A stretch of 64,000 nt of DNA from JAIVJG01 sp964236735 (lineage in GTDB: Bacteria > Acidobacteriota > Blastocatellia > Pyrinomonadales > Pyrinomonadaceae), in the NCBI GenBank assembly GCA_964236735.1, contig CAXSFM010000020.1:18903-82902 (forward strand), in the 5' to 3' direction. Of this stretch, positions 44,126-53,790 are shown one piece after another. A model generated the notes under the pieces. That model did no database searches and had not been told where the DNA came from. It saw only the letters and a program-made list of their open reading frames with translations. Position 1 is the first letter of the stretch. Each line of letters opens with the position of its first letter. A program made the position numbers and the translations under genes.

Positions 44126-45124
44126 TTGAACATTAAACTCTCAGTGGCGATGTGTACCTACAACGGCGCGCGGCATCTGCCCGAGCAGCTTGAGAGTCTC
44201 GTCAGGCAAACGCGCCCGCCGGACGAAATGGTAGTCTGCGACGACCGCTCGACCGACGCGACGCGCGAGATCATCGAGTCGTTCGCGCTCACGTCTCCTT
44301 TTCCCGTGCATCTCTACGTGAACGAGCAGAATCTCGGCTCGACGAAAAATTTCGAGAAGGCCATCGCCCTGTGCAACGGGGACATCATCGCTCTTTGCGA
44401 TCAGGATGACGTGTGGCGCGAGGAAAAGTTGAGATTGACGGAAGCTGCGCTACGCGAAACTCCAGCCGCCGGGTTGGGATTCACGGATGCCGAACTGGTG
44501 GACGAACGCTTGTGCCCTCTCGGCACGAGCCTATGGCAGTTGCTCGAGTTCGACGCGCGGAAGCAGAAGTTGATGAAGTCCGGCGCAGCTCTCGAACTGC
44601 TGCTTGGGGCGAACGTCGTGACGGGCGCGACGCTGGCCTTCCGCTCCGAGTACAGAGAATTATTCCTGCCGATTCCGCCGAACATCGAGTTGGAAGAGGG
44701 GATGCGGTTGATTCACGATGGCTGGATCGCCCTGACCATCGCCGCCGTCGCGCCGCTGGTGATTATTCCGCAGCCGCTGGTGAGATATAGACAACACCCG
44801 GCGCAACAGTTAGGCGGGAAGGGCATCACGAGACCCACGCACGCGCGAAATTTATTAAGCGTGGCGACGAGCAAACACGTCTCCGTCTTCCAGTCTCAAC
44901 TGCGCCTGCTCGAAACCCTCAACGAGAGAGTGGCCGGGAGCCGGTTCAGCAATGTGCGGACGGCAGCCAGACTGAAAGATATGATGACACACCTGCGCGC
45001 GCGCCTCGCGCTGCCGGCAAATAAATTGAGCCGCGTCCCCGTCGTGGTTAAAGAGTTAACCTCCTTACGCTATCATCGCTACTCGAAGGGCTTGTACAGC
45101 GCGATGAAAGACCTTCTGCTATGA
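44126..45124 (+). CDS. Family 2 glycosyltransferase
   Basis: The 332-residue GT-A enzyme is taken from TTG 44126, which follows AAGGAGGG very closely; no ATG exists before the conserved LSVAMCTYNGARHLPEQLES. It has VVCDDRSTDATREII and the DxD-like ALCDQDDVWREE. The C-terminal region includes RYRQHPAQQ, a motif of rhamnosyltransferase-like GT2 enzymes. Confidence 0.82.
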   Translation: MNIKLSVAMCTYNGARHLPEQLESLVRQTRPPDEMVVCDDRSTDATREIIESFALTSPFPVHLYVNEQNLGSTKNFEKAIALCNGDIIALCDQDDVWREEKLRLTEAALRETPAAGLGFTDAELVDERLCPLGTSLWQLLEFDARKQKLMKSGAALELLLGANVVTGATLAFRSEYRELFLPIPPNIELEEGMRLIHDGWIALTIAAVAPLVIIPQPLVRYRQHPAQQLGGKGITRPTHARNLLSVATSKHVSVFQSQLRLLETLNERVAGSRFSNVRTAARLKDMMTHLRARLALPANKLSRVPVVVKELTSLRYHRYSKGLYSAMKDLLL

Positions 45125-45230
45125 GCGAAGCAGAGCGAGCATTCATCCCGATGAGCCGACGGATTTTTTAGTCGCGATTGAATAAGATGTCTGTGGAAAG
45201 CGTCGCGCGTGGGACGCATATTGTCGAATA

Positions 45231-46379
45231 ATGATTTCCGTCGTTTGCGTTTTCAATAACAGTGAAGTGCTGGAGCGGCGTCTGCTGGCCGGTCTCCGCA
45301 CGCAGTCCGCCCCGCACGAATTGATCTGCGTGGATAACCGCGCGTCGCAATTCGACAGCGCGGCCAAAGCCCTCAACTGGGGCGCGCGTCAGGCGCACGG
45401 GCAGTGGCTCGTCTTCGCGCACCAGGACGTTGAGTTGCTCTCGGCAAATTGGTTGGAGCGCGCCGAACAGATGTTGGAGCGCACGCCTGACGCCGGGTGG
45501 GTCGGCATCGCGGGCTGCACGGACGCCGGGCAGTTCGTCGGGATACTGCGCGACCGCGCCGCGCTCTGGGGTGAAGTCTTTGACGCGCCGCTCGAAGTGC
45601 AGACGCTCGACGAATGCGTGCTCATCCATCGCCGTGTGGAAGGGCGGCAGGAATATTTTGACGAGGGCGTGCCGGGCTGGCACGCTTACGGCGTTGATGC
45701 CTGCTGCGTGGCGATTCGCGAGGGCGCGCGCAACTACATTCTGCCGCTCCCGACCTGGCACGACTCGAAGGAGACGAACATCGCCGGCCTCGAAGAGGCG
45801 CACGCTTATGTCTGGGCGAAGCATGGGGACGCGCTCGGACGCATCTGCACGGTGTGCGGCGTGCTGCCGGAATTCTACGGCTGGTCTGGAAGTCGCTGGA
45901 CTGCGCTGTCCGAGCGTCTTAGCCTGCGTCTCGCCGCCGCGCGCTACGAGTTGGCGGGCTACCATCGCGCGCTGCGCCGTGGCTTTCTCGAAACGCTCGA
46001 AGAATTGACCCGCGGGGAAGAGTTCGTCGAATACCTGCACGCGAGCGCGCCGTTTGACCCGGTTGAAGCCGGAGCTTTGATGCCACAGTCCAAAAGCCTG
46101 CGCCGCATCGTGCATCGCTTCGATGGTTGGGAGGCGTGCGAACTGGAATCCGGCGCGCTCATCATCGCCACCGATCTGGCGCGCAGCGTGGGCGAGAATC
46201 TTGAGCGTCTGCGCTCGCTCGCCGCTTCCGGGCGTCGCGTGTGGCTGTGCATGAATCTGGAAGACGCGCGCCGCGAGATGTCGCTCTGGAGAGAACTGCG
46301 GCGACGCTCGTCCGCCGTCATGCTCACGCGACGCTACGATAAAACGTCCGTCGCGATTTTTGAGATCGGCAGTTGGTAA
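45231..46379 (+). CDS. GT2-like glycosyltransferase with extra C-terminal domain
   Basis: The first 210 residues resemble GT-A glycosyltransferases: MISVVCVFNNSEVLERRLLA, LICVDNRASQFDSAAKAL, WLVFAHQDVEL (HQDVE in the DxD place), and an HDSKETN segment. Residues 220-382 form an additional region I do not recognise, including RIVHRFDGWEACELESGALI and MLTRRYDKTSVAIFEIGSW, which looks like a small SAM-methyltransferase-style or Rossmann remnant. It is likely a glycosyltransferase with an attached domain of unknown use. Confidence 0.65.
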   Translation: MISVVCVFNNSEVLERRLLAGLRTQSAPHELICVDNRASQFDSAAKALNWGARQAHGQWLVFAHQDVELLSANWLERAEQMLERTPDAGWVGIAGCTDAGQFVGILRDRAALWGEVFDAPLEVQTLDECVLIHRRVEGRQEYFDEGVPGWHAYGVDACCVAIREGARNYILPLPTWHDSKETNIAGLEEAHAYVWAKHGDALGRICTVCGVLPEFYGWSGSRWTALSERLSLRLAAARYELAGYHRALRRGFLETLEELTRGEEFVEYLHASAPFDPVEAGALMPQSKSLRRIVHRFDGWEACELESGALIIATDLARSVGENLERLRSLAASGRRVWLCMNLEDARREMSLWRELRRRSSAVMLTRRYDKTSVAIFEIGSW

Positions 46380-46412
46380 GGCGTCTGCAAAATATCAGGA
46401 GTTGAAAAAGGG

Positions 46413-47192
46413 ATGTCTGCCATTTATCGCAAGGTGAAGAATCGCGTGCCTCTGAGCCTGCGGGTCTTCCTCGCGACGCGCACGCGGCAAGTCGCAAATC
46501 GCGCCGCCCATCTGGATCGCTCGCTTCTCGCGAGCAAGTATCTGAAGGGCGATGGCATCGAGATCGGCGCGCTGCACACACCGCTGCCGCTGCCGTCCGC
46601 CGCGCGCGTGAAATACGTTGACCGCTTGAGCGTCGCCGATTTGCGGCAACAGTACCCGGAACTCACCTCGCTCCCGCTCGTCGAGGTTGACATCATTGAC
46701 GACGGCGAGCATCTCTCGAACTTCGCGGCCTCTTCGCAGGATTTCGTCATCGCCAACCATTTCATCGAGCATTGCCAGAATCCGCTCGACGCGCTCTCCA
46801 ACATGTTCAGGGTGCTGCGCGCCGGTGGCGTGCTCTACATGGCGATCCCCGACAAGCGTTACACCTTTGACGTTGATCGCCCCATCACGGACATCGAGCA
46901 CGTCATCCGCGATTACGATGAGGGGCCGGCGTGGTCGCGTCAGCAGCACTTCGAGGAGTGGGCGAAACTTGTTGACAAGGTGGCGGGCGAGGCGGAGTCC
47001 GCGTGTCACGCCTCCGATTTGATGGAGCAGGATTACAGCATTCATTATCACGCCTGGACGCAGGCCGAGATGTTCGAGTTGTTTGCGACGCTCAAGCGGA
47101 AACTGGGCTTGAGCTTCGACGTGGAGATGTTTCTCAAGTACGACAGCGAGTGCGTCTTCATTCTGCGAAAGACGGGCGAGACGCTGTCTTGA
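46413..47192 (+). CDS. Class I SAM-dependent methyltransferase
   Basis: The 259-residue protein has an N-terminal helical lead, GDGIEIGALHTPLPLPSAA (SAM loop variant), DFVIANHFIEHCQNPLDALS and FRVLRAGGVLYMAIPDKRYT, typical of Methyltransf_11-like enzymes in glycan loci. It lies between two glycosyltransferase genes and probably methylates a sugar residue or a chain end. Confidence 0.8.
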   Translation: MSAIYRKVKNRVPLSLRVFLATRTRQVANRAAHLDRSLLASKYLKGDGIEIGALHTPLPLPSAARVKYVDRLSVADLRQQYPELTSLPLVEVDIIDDGEHLSNFAASSQDFVIANHFIEHCQNPLDALSNMFRVLRAGGVLYMAIPDKRYTFDVDRPITDIEHVIRDYDEGPAWSRQQHFEEWAKLVDKVAGEAESACHASDLMEQDYSIHYHAWTQAEMFELFATLKRKLGLSFDVEMFLKYDSECVFILRKTGETLS

Positions 47193-47193
47193 G

Positions 47194-48153
47194 ATGAGAA
47201 TGAGCGCGGAACTATCCATCATCATCGTCAACTGGAACGGCGGCGGATTGTTGCGCCGCGCGGTCGAGAGCGTCGTCGAAGCTCCGCCCGCCGTCACGTT
47301 CGATGTCGTCGTCATTGACAACGCTTCTTCCGACGATAGCCTTGAGCAAATGCGCGCCAGCGCGACGGTCAAACAACTTCGCGGCGATCAACTGCGCGTC
47401 CATCTCAACGCGGAAAATCTCGGCTTCAGCAAGGCGAACAATCAGGGCTTCGCCGAAAGCTCCGCGCCGCTGCTGCTGCTGCTTAACTCCGATGCGGAAG
47501 TGCGCGCCGGCGCGATTGATAAGCTCGTTGAGACTTTGCGCCTGAACGCGCGCACGGGCGCGTGCGGCCCGCGGCTCGTCAACTTCGACGGCACACTTCA
47601 ACCAAGCGTCTTTCGCAATCCGCCGACGGCGTGGGAGACGCTCGTCTCCGGCTTTCGTCTCGACCGTTTGTTGCCTTCTCGCCTGCGCGGCGAATTGCTG
47701 CTCGGAGGCCATTGGGATCATCTGCGTCGCCGCACTGTGCCGAGACTCTCCGGCGCGGCTCTGCTCGTCAGGCGTGAAGCCATTGATGAAGTCGGCGGAC
47801 TCGACGAACGCTTTCACATGTACGGCGAGGATGTGGAGTGGTGCCTGCGGATGATGCGCGCGGGCTGGCAACTCGTACACGAACCCGAAGCCGTCGTCAT
47901 GCATCACGGCAGCGGCAGCTCGAAGCAGCGTTGGGGCAATCTCGAAACGACACGACGCATCGTTGACGGCCAACTGCGCTTTCAGGAGTATTGCCTGTCT
48001 CGCCCGCAGCGTATCCGCAACATCGCGGCGGGCGCGCTCGTCGCTGGCGTCTCATCGGCGTGGCAGAAAGTGCGCGGCGGGTCGCGCGAGGAGCAGAGCG
48101 TCGCGCTCGCGCTCTACGGCGCATACTTCAAGCGCGCTGTGCGTAAAAAGTGA
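47194..48153 (+). CDS. Family 2 glycosyltransferase (WbbL/rhamnosyltransferase-like)
   Basis: The 319-residue enzyme has LSIIIVNWNGGGLLRRAVES, VVIDNASSDDSLEQM, ENLGFSKANNQGF, LLLNSDAEV and GGLDERFHMYGEDVEWCLRM, the classic pattern of WbbL-like enzymes that add rhamnose or related deoxy sugars. The ATG lies right after the methyltransferase stop. Confidence 0.9.
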   Translation: MRMSAELSIIIVNWNGGGLLRRAVESVVEAPPAVTFDVVVIDNASSDDSLEQMRASATVKQLRGDQLRVHLNAENLGFSKANNQGFAESSAPLLLLLNSDAEVRAGAIDKLVETLRLNARTGACGPRLVNFDGTLQPSVFRNPPTAWETLVSGFRLDRLLPSRLRGELLLGGHWDHLRRRTVPRLSGAALLVRREAIDEVGGLDERFHMYGEDVEWCLRMMRAGWQLVHEPEAVVMHHGSGSSKQRWGNLETTRRIVDGQLRFQEYCLSRPQRIRNIAAGALVAGVSSAWQKVRGGSREEQSVALALYGAYFKRAVRKK

Positions 48154-48362
48154 GGCGCGGCGGATGCGAAAGTCACAGGCGGAAGCGACGCGGAAGAGAT
48201 GCGGGAGCCGTCAAAATCGCGAAGTGGACAGGCTGCGAAAGGCGCGGCTATACTGCTCCATTATTTCCACCGCGCTGTGAAAGTGCGGGCAAGACTTAAA
48301 CTCTCTCGAAGTTTTCTCTGCTGGATTACATCATTCATTATCATTGAAGGGCGGACACATTT

Positions 48363-49313
48363 TTGACCAAGACGCGAACCGTTTTAGTGACCGGAGGCAC
48401 GGGCTTCCTCGGCAGGCGGCTGGGCATGGCTTTGAAGGACGACTACGACGTTGTCCTCGCCGGGCGTAACAACATCCATAACATCAACGCGCAGCAAATG
48501 ACCGGCTGTCGCGTGCTGCCGCTCGACGTGTCGAGCATCGAATCGGTGCGCGACGTGTTCACGGAAGTGCGTCCCGACGTGGTGATTCACGCGGCGGCGA
48601 CGAAGTTCGTTGACCTCACGGAAAAGCACCCGATGGAGTGCATAGACGTGAACGTCATCGGCTCGCAGAACGTGGCGCGCGTCGCGCTTGAGAAAAACGT
48701 CGGGATGGTCGTCGGCATCTCGACGGACAAGGCCGCACCGCCCGTCAGAAACACCTACGGACTCTCGAAGGCGTTGATGGAGAGAGTGTTCTGCTCTCTG
48801 AACGGCAAGACCGAAACGAAATTTACGTGCGTGCGCTATGGCAATGTCGTGTGGTCAACCGGCTCTGTGTTTCCCATCTGGAAGCGGATGCACGACGAGA
48901 CGGGCGTCATCAAAAGCACGGGGCCGGAGATGCGCCGCTTCTTCTTCACCGTTGACGACGCCATCAAACTCGTCCTCACGGCGATGGACAACATTGACGC
49001 CGTGCAGGGCAAAGTCCTGTCGAGGAAGATGAAAGTCGCGCAGATCGAAGACCTTTTGACGACGTGGATGAAGTACAAAGGCGGCTCTTGGGAGAAGATG
49101 GAGGGACGACCCGGCGAGCGCGAAGACGAGTATCTCATCGGCGACATCGAACTGCCCTACACCACCGAAATCGAGTACGACGGCGTCACGCACTACGTCA
49201 TCTCTTTCAACGAAAAGGCCGACGTGCCGTTTGCGACCAGCCTCTCGTCTTCCAACATGGAGCGACTGAGCGAAAGCGAGATGCTGGAGCTAATCAACAG
49301 CGAGATCGAATAG
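48363..49313 (+). CDS. Polysaccharide biosynthesis SDR (4,6-dehydratase-like)
   Basis: The 316-residue SDR starts at TTG with TVLVTGGTGFLGRRLGMALK and has VIHAAATKFVDLTEKHPMEC, GISTDKAAPPVRNTYGLSKA (Y-x-x-x-K) and FTCVRYGNVVWSTGSVFPIW. It belongs to the group with PseB and CapD-like dehydratases but has Y-x-x-x-K rather than M-x-x-x-K. The stop is one base before the nucleotidyltransferase start, so they are probably co-translated. The substrate is unknown. Confidence 0.8.
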   Translation: MTKTRTVLVTGGTGFLGRRLGMALKDDYDVVLAGRNNIHNINAQQMTGCRVLPLDVSSIESVRDVFTEVRPDVVIHAAATKFVDLTEKHPMECIDVNVIGSQNVARVALEKNVGMVVGISTDKAAPPVRNTYGLSKALMERVFCSLNGKTETKFTCVRYGNVVWSTGSVFPIWKRMHDETGVIKSTGPEMRRFFFTVDDAIKLVLTAMDNIDAVQGKVLSRKMKVAQIEDLLTTWMKYKGGSWEKMEGRPGEREDEYLIGDIELPYTTEIEYDGVTHYVISFNEKADVPFATSLSSSNMERLSESEMLELINSEIE

Positions 49314-49314
49314 C

Positions 49315-49989
49315 ATGAGCCGCATCAACCACGCATTGATTATGGCTGCCGGGCGCGGGCAACGCATGATGCCTCTGACCGAAGAGTTGCCGAAGGCGAT
49401 GGCTCCCTACGACGGCACGACGCTCATCGAGCGCGGCATCTCGCGCATCAGCCATCGCATCGCGCACATCTACGTCACCGTCGGCTATCGCAAGGCGATG
49501 CTCGCGCAACACGTCATCGAGCACGGCGCGCGCGGCGTCTTCAACACCGACGGCCAGAGCAACTGCTGGTGGATTTACAACACGCTCCTCAAATTTTTAG
49601 ACGAGCCGGTTTACGTGCTGACGTGCGACAACGTGGTTGACCTTGATTTTGAATTGCTCGAAGAAAATTATTACGACTTGAAAGAGCCTGCGTGCATGGT
49701 CGTTCCCGTGCGCCCCGTACACGGACTCGACGGCGATTACGTCTTCCAGCGCGATCACGTTGTGACGGAAATTAGCCGCGTTCGTGAGGCGGACATTTAT
49801 TGCTCGGGCATCCAGATTCTCAACCCGCGCCGCTTGAACGAGACGACGCGCGAGGGCGAAAACTTTTACGACGTGTGGCAACAACTGATCGCCGCAGAGA
49901 AGTTGATGGTCTCGTCCGTCTATCCGAAGAAGTGGTATGCGGTGGACACCGTCGAGCAGTTGCAGAGTCTGAACCGAATGCCGTTTTAG
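49315..49989 (+). CDS. Sugar-phosphate nucleotidyltransferase
   Basis: The 224-residue protein starts NHALIMAAGRGQRMMPLTEE with LPKAMAPYDG, the pyrophosphorylase signature, and has VYVLTCDNVVDLDFELLEEN for metal binding. It is shorter than RmlA or GalU and closer to LicC/NTP_transf-type enzymes. The nucleotide and sugar are not evident. Its tight pairing with the SDR before it suggests they make and activate one unusual sugar. Confidence 0.75.
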   Translation: MSRINHALIMAAGRGQRMMPLTEELPKAMAPYDGTTLIERGISRISHRIAHIYVTVGYRKAMLAQHVIEHGARGVFNTDGQSNCWWIYNTLLKFLDEPVYVLTCDNVVDLDFELLEENYYDLKEPACMVVPVRPVHGLDGDYVFQRDHVVTEISRVREADIYCSGIQILNPRRLNETTREGENFYDVWQQLIAAEKLMVSSVYPKKWYAVDTVEQLQSLNRMPF

Positions 49990-50029
49990 CCGCGCCTCTT
50001 GAGCCGCACCCGCGCCCGAAGTTTCGAGC

Positions 50030-50944
50030 ATGAGCCAACCCTTTTTTTCCGTCGTCATCCCTACATACAATCGTGCGGACTTCATCGTCAAGACGCTCCG
50101 CAGCGTTCTCGCACAAACCTACGCGCATTTCGAGGTGATCATCGTTGACAACTGCTCGACCGACAACACGGAAGAGTTGTTGCAGCCCTTTCTCGCCTCC
50201 AGCCAGGTGCGATTCTTCAGACAAGAACGTAACTACGAGCGCGCCGTCTCGCGCAACAAGGGGATGAGCCTCGCCACGGGCGACTTCGTGACGCTGCTCG
50301 ATTCGGACGATTTGATGTACCCGTCGAACCTCGCCGACGCCGCCGCGTATGCGAACGCGCACCCGGACATGAAATGTTTCTACAACCTCTGCGAGTTCGT
50401 GGATACGAACGGCACAGCCGTCTATCGCGCCAAGCCGCCCTCGCTCGACGATCAATGGAAGGCCATCACGCGCGGGAATTTTATGGCCTGCATCGGCGAC
50501 TTTATCCACCGCGAGATTTACACGCGCTACGCCTTCGACACGCGCCCCTCGATGATCGGCGGGGAAGACTGGGATTTCTGGCTGCGCGTACTGGCCGACT
50601 ACAAGGTCGGGCGCATCGAGCGCGTCAACAGCGGCATCGTGCAGCATGGCGGACGCAGCGTCAGCAATCAGGATTTGGCGAGCCTTCGCGTCGGGCATCA
50701 ATTGCTCGCCGAGAAGCTGGAGCATGACCCGCACCTGCGCGCGATTTACGGGGCGCATCTCAAACGCTTCAAGGCCACGACGCTCGTCTATCTCGCCATC
50801 CTCGCCAACACGGGCGCGATTTACCGGACGACGCTTTCGTACCTGCGGCGTGCGGTGGCGGAAGATTGGAGCGTCGTCACGTCGCCGCAGTTTCTCAGAG
50901 TCCTGCAACTCGCGCTGTTCGGTCTGGCCGGGTCGCGTAGATGA
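50030..50944 (+). CDS. Family 2 glycosyltransferase
   Basis: The 304-residue GT-A enzyme has FSVVIPTYNRADFIVKTLRS, VDNCSTDNTEELL, TLLDSDDLMYP (DxD) and MIGGEDWDFWLRVLADYK (catalytic ED). It is a standard polysaccharide glycosyltransferase; its donor is unknown. Confidence 0.88.
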   Translation: MSQPFFSVVIPTYNRADFIVKTLRSVLAQTYAHFEVIIVDNCSTDNTEELLQPFLASSQVRFFRQERNYERAVSRNKGMSLATGDFVTLLDSDDLMYPSNLADAAAYANAHPDMKCFYNLCEFVDTNGTAVYRAKPPSLDDQWKAITRGNFMACIGDFIHREIYTRYAFDTRPSMIGGEDWDFWLRVLADYKVGRIERVNSGIVQHGGRSVSNQDLASLRVGHQLLAEKLEHDPHLRAIYGAHLKRFKATTLVYLAILANTGAIYRTTLSYLRRAVAEDWSVVTSPQFLRVLQLALFGLAGSRR

Positions 50945-51033
50945 ATCGCCAAAAAGGTTAGAGGACTTTCGCCGTCGAGACGGCGTGGCGGCGGCGCACG
51001 TTTCGCTCCGCCATTCGGTTTCGTAACTTTCGC

Positions 51034-52296
51034 ATGACGCCGACAACAAGCACGCTCTATCTCTGTTACTTCGGTCTGCGCGAGCCGCTCGTACAGACGC
51101 AGGTGCTTCCATATCTGCGCGAGCTGGCGGCGGGCGGCGTCGAAGTGAGCCTGCTGACCTTCGAGCCGCAACTACAGAGCGCGCGCTGGACGGCGCAAGA
51201 GTTGGACGCGATGAGGGAAACTCTCGCGCGCGAAGGCATCCGCTGGTTTCAACTCGCGTATCACAAAACACCTTCCGCGCTGGCGACCGGCTACGACATC
51301 ATCGCGGGCGCGCGCGCGGCGTTGCGGATCGCGCGGCGTCACGGCATCAACGTGCTGCACGCGCGCGCGCACGTCCCGCTCGCGATGGCGATGCTCGCGG
51401 CCAGACGCCTGCCGGACGCGCGGATCATCTTCGACATCCGCGGCCTGATGGCCGAAGAGTATGCGGACGCGGGCGTCTGGCGGGAAGGGTCGGGGATTTT
51501 CCGCGCGGTGAAAAAACTGGAGCGCGCGGGCGTCAGACGCGCCGACGGAATCGTCGTCCTGACGCAGCGAATGCGCGACTGGCTGACGGGCGAACAACTT
51601 GCGCGCGCCGAGAAGATCGAAGTAATTCCGTGTTGCGTGGACTTCTCGCGCTACGAGACTGCCGGCGAGGGACAGGAAATTTTAGTTGAGGGCGGCGCGT
51701 CGTCATCGTCGCGTTTTGAAGTCGTCTATGCGGGTTCCGTGACGGGGCTTTACATGCTTGGAGAAATGGCGCGTTTCTTTCTTGAGTTGCGCGCGCGACA
51801 GCCCGGAGCGTTCTTTCGCGTGCTGACGATGTCCTCATCGGAGCGCGCGTCGGTGATCCTGCGAGGCGTCGGGTTGAGCGACGCAGACTTTCTCGTCGCG
51901 GGCGTGCCTGCCGCCGAAGTGCCAACGTATTTGCGACGCGCGCGTCTCGGCGTCTCGTTCCGCAAGCCGACGTTTTCTCAGATCGCGGCCTCGCCCACGA
52001 AGATCCCCGAATATCTCGCAGCCGGTCTGCCCGTCGTCAGCAATTTCGGGATCGGCGACACGGACGAATTGCTCGAAGGCCGGCGCGTTGGCGTCGTCGT
52101 CAGGAGCTTCGACCGAGACGCGCTGGCGCGCGCGGCGGACGCGGCGCTCGCGCTCGCCTTCGAGACTGACATCGCCGCGCGCTGTCGTGATGTCGCGCGC
52201 GAACAATTTGATCTCGTCAACGTCGGCGGCGCAAGGTATCTGAGCCTCTACCGTCGTCTTGCTGCGGCAACCATCCACACCCGCGCCGACTCATAA
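51034..52296 (+). CDS. Family 4 glycosyltransferase
   Basis: The 420-residue GT-B protein has an N-terminal VLPYLRELAAGGVEVSLLTF, FDIRGLMAEEYADAG, VEVIPCC-type linker (KIEVIPCCVDFSRYE), and KIPEYLAAGLPVVSNFGIGD in the donor-binding half. These are GT4 family features. Confidence 0.86.
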   Translation: MTPTTSTLYLCYFGLREPLVQTQVLPYLRELAAGGVEVSLLTFEPQLQSARWTAQELDAMRETLAREGIRWFQLAYHKTPSALATGYDIIAGARAALRIARRHGINVLHARAHVPLAMAMLAARRLPDARIIFDIRGLMAEEYADAGVWREGSGIFRAVKKLERAGVRRADGIVVLTQRMRDWLTGEQLARAEKIEVIPCCVDFSRYETAGEGQEILVEGGASSSSRFEVVYAGSVTGLYMLGEMARFFLELRARQPGAFFRVLTMSSSERASVILRGVGLSDADFLVAGVPAAEVPTYLRRARLGVSFRKPTFSQIAASPTKIPEYLAAGLPVVSNFGIGDTDELLEGRRVGVVVRSFDRDALARAADAALALAFETDIAARCRDVAREQFDLVNVGGARYLSLYRRLAAATIHTRADS

Positions 52297-52368
52297 CAAT
52301 CGTCGAGGTTGAGTCGGGAGGTGCGCGCGTCGAGGCCGCGACTCTTGAGCGAATTTGAATGGAGAATG

Positions 52369-53667
52369 ATGCGAACATTTTTTCTGACACTGTTGGCGGC
52401 GTTGTTGTTGAGCGGTAGCGCGTCGGCGGCGACTTCGCTGTCGCAGAACAGGGGCAAACAGAACACGCGCGTCGCCAACGATTTTCCGGGCGCAGACCTC
52501 GGCGCGAAGATCAACGCGGCGGACGCCTCGCTCGGCGGACTGCCCGGCGTGATTCAGATCAGGGGCGGCGGCACGATTTCCACGCAGGTCATCATCAATC
52601 CCGGCCACACGCTTCGTTTCTCGGCGGGCACGTACACGCTGGCGACGGAGCTTTTGTGGGAGGGCGCATTTCTGCTTAAGTCGAACACGGCGGTCGCCGG
52701 CTCCGGCTGGGACACTGTCATCGTTGAGCCATCGAAGACGGGCTGGGTTGTCTTTCAATCATTCAATGACATTCGCGTGCTGCCCGCCCATAGCGGCATG
52801 GACTCAAATATCCACGTCTCGGACTTGCAGATTAAGGGAGCGAACCCTGCGGTCGAGGGCGGCGTGCGCCAAACCATCGGTCTCGGCAACTGCCACACTT
52901 GTGGTGTCGAGAACGTGTGGCTCAACGGGACGGGCGTCATCGGGATGCAGGCGGGTGGAACCGCCGTGGCGGGCAACTTCGCCGACAACGTGACGTTCAG
53001 AAAAAATCAGTTTACGCACGTCGCCTCGCAAGCCGTCGCCGTCGTCAACGGGGGCAACGTCGTGATTGACTCGAACACGTTCAAAGACTCAGGCCGCTGC
53101 TGCGCGGAGGGCATGACGCCGATTGACCTTGAGCCGAACGACCCGCACGACATCATCCGCGAGATACAAATTACGAACAACACGATTGACTCGCGCGGCT
53201 CCGGCTTCATTCACGGCAACGGCATCCTCGTCCAGAACGGTGCGCGCACACAAGGGTACGGCCCCGTGCTTGTGCAGAACAACACTGTCACGGGCGGCGA
53301 ACTGCTTCCACAACTCGCGGGCAACATCGCCGTCGGAATTTACGTGACGGCGTTCACAGAGAACGTCAAGGTCGTCAACAACACGATTCGCCGTGTCGCG
53401 CATAGCGGCATCCGTCTTGAGAATACGTCGCGCAATTACGTCTCCGGCAACAAGCTGATCTCGACCGGCACGGGCGGCATCATCTCTTTCGAGATTACGA
53501 ATACGACCGACTCGCAAATCTTCGACAATGTCGTCGCCGTTGACCCGAACTCGCCGCTCGGCACGGAAATCATACAAGAGGCCGGCACTGCCGCGCGTAA
53601 CTCTTATCGCGGAAACTCCAGCAGCAAAGGCGCGCTCAACGCGAACACGGTCGGCGGAAGACCCTAG
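52369..53667 (+). CDS. Secreted right-handed beta-helix protein
   Basis: The 432-residue protein has a signal peptide (MRTFFLTLLAALLLSGSASA) and then parallel-beta-helix repeats of pectate-lyase-superfamily type, with Asn-rich rungs (VVIDSNTFKDSG; VQNNTVTGG; VVNNTIRRVAHSGIRLENT) and a Cys pair in LGNCHTCGVENVW. The start region resembles Pectate_lyase_3 N-termini (DFPGADLGAKINAADASLGG). I chose ATG 52369 for its GGAG spacing over 52366 and over a start 60 bases upstream. It sits among glycosyltransferase genes, so it may be a lyase, depolymerase or binding protein for the polysaccharide. No catalytic residues could be fixed. Confidence 0.82.
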   Translation: MRTFFLTLLAALLLSGSASAATSLSQNRGKQNTRVANDFPGADLGAKINAADASLGGLPGVIQIRGGGTISTQVIINPGHTLRFSAGTYTLATELLWEGAFLLKSNTAVAGSGWDTVIVEPSKTGWVVFQSFNDIRVLPAHSGMDSNIHVSDLQIKGANPAVEGGVRQTIGLGNCHTCGVENVWLNGTGVIGMQAGGTAVAGNFADNVTFRKNQFTHVASQAVAVVNGGNVVIDSNTFKDSGRCCAEGMTPIDLEPNDPHDIIREIQITNNTIDSRGSGFIHGNGILVQNGARTQGYGPVLVQNNTVTGGELLPQLAGNIAVGIYVTAFTENVKVVNNTIRRVAHSGIRLENTSRNYVSGNKLISTGTGGIISFEITNTTDSQIFDNVVAVDPNSPLGTEIIQEAGTAARNSYRGNSSSKGALNANTVGGRP

Positions 53668-53790
53668 CGTGCTTCGCCGTTCGGAGAGAGCGCGTGCCGC
53701 AAGGGCGCGCGCTCTTTCGGCGATAACAAAACGCACGCTGCGAAAACCGCTGCTTGTCTTAAACGTCTCGCCTGTGTTGTTATTTCTTTC

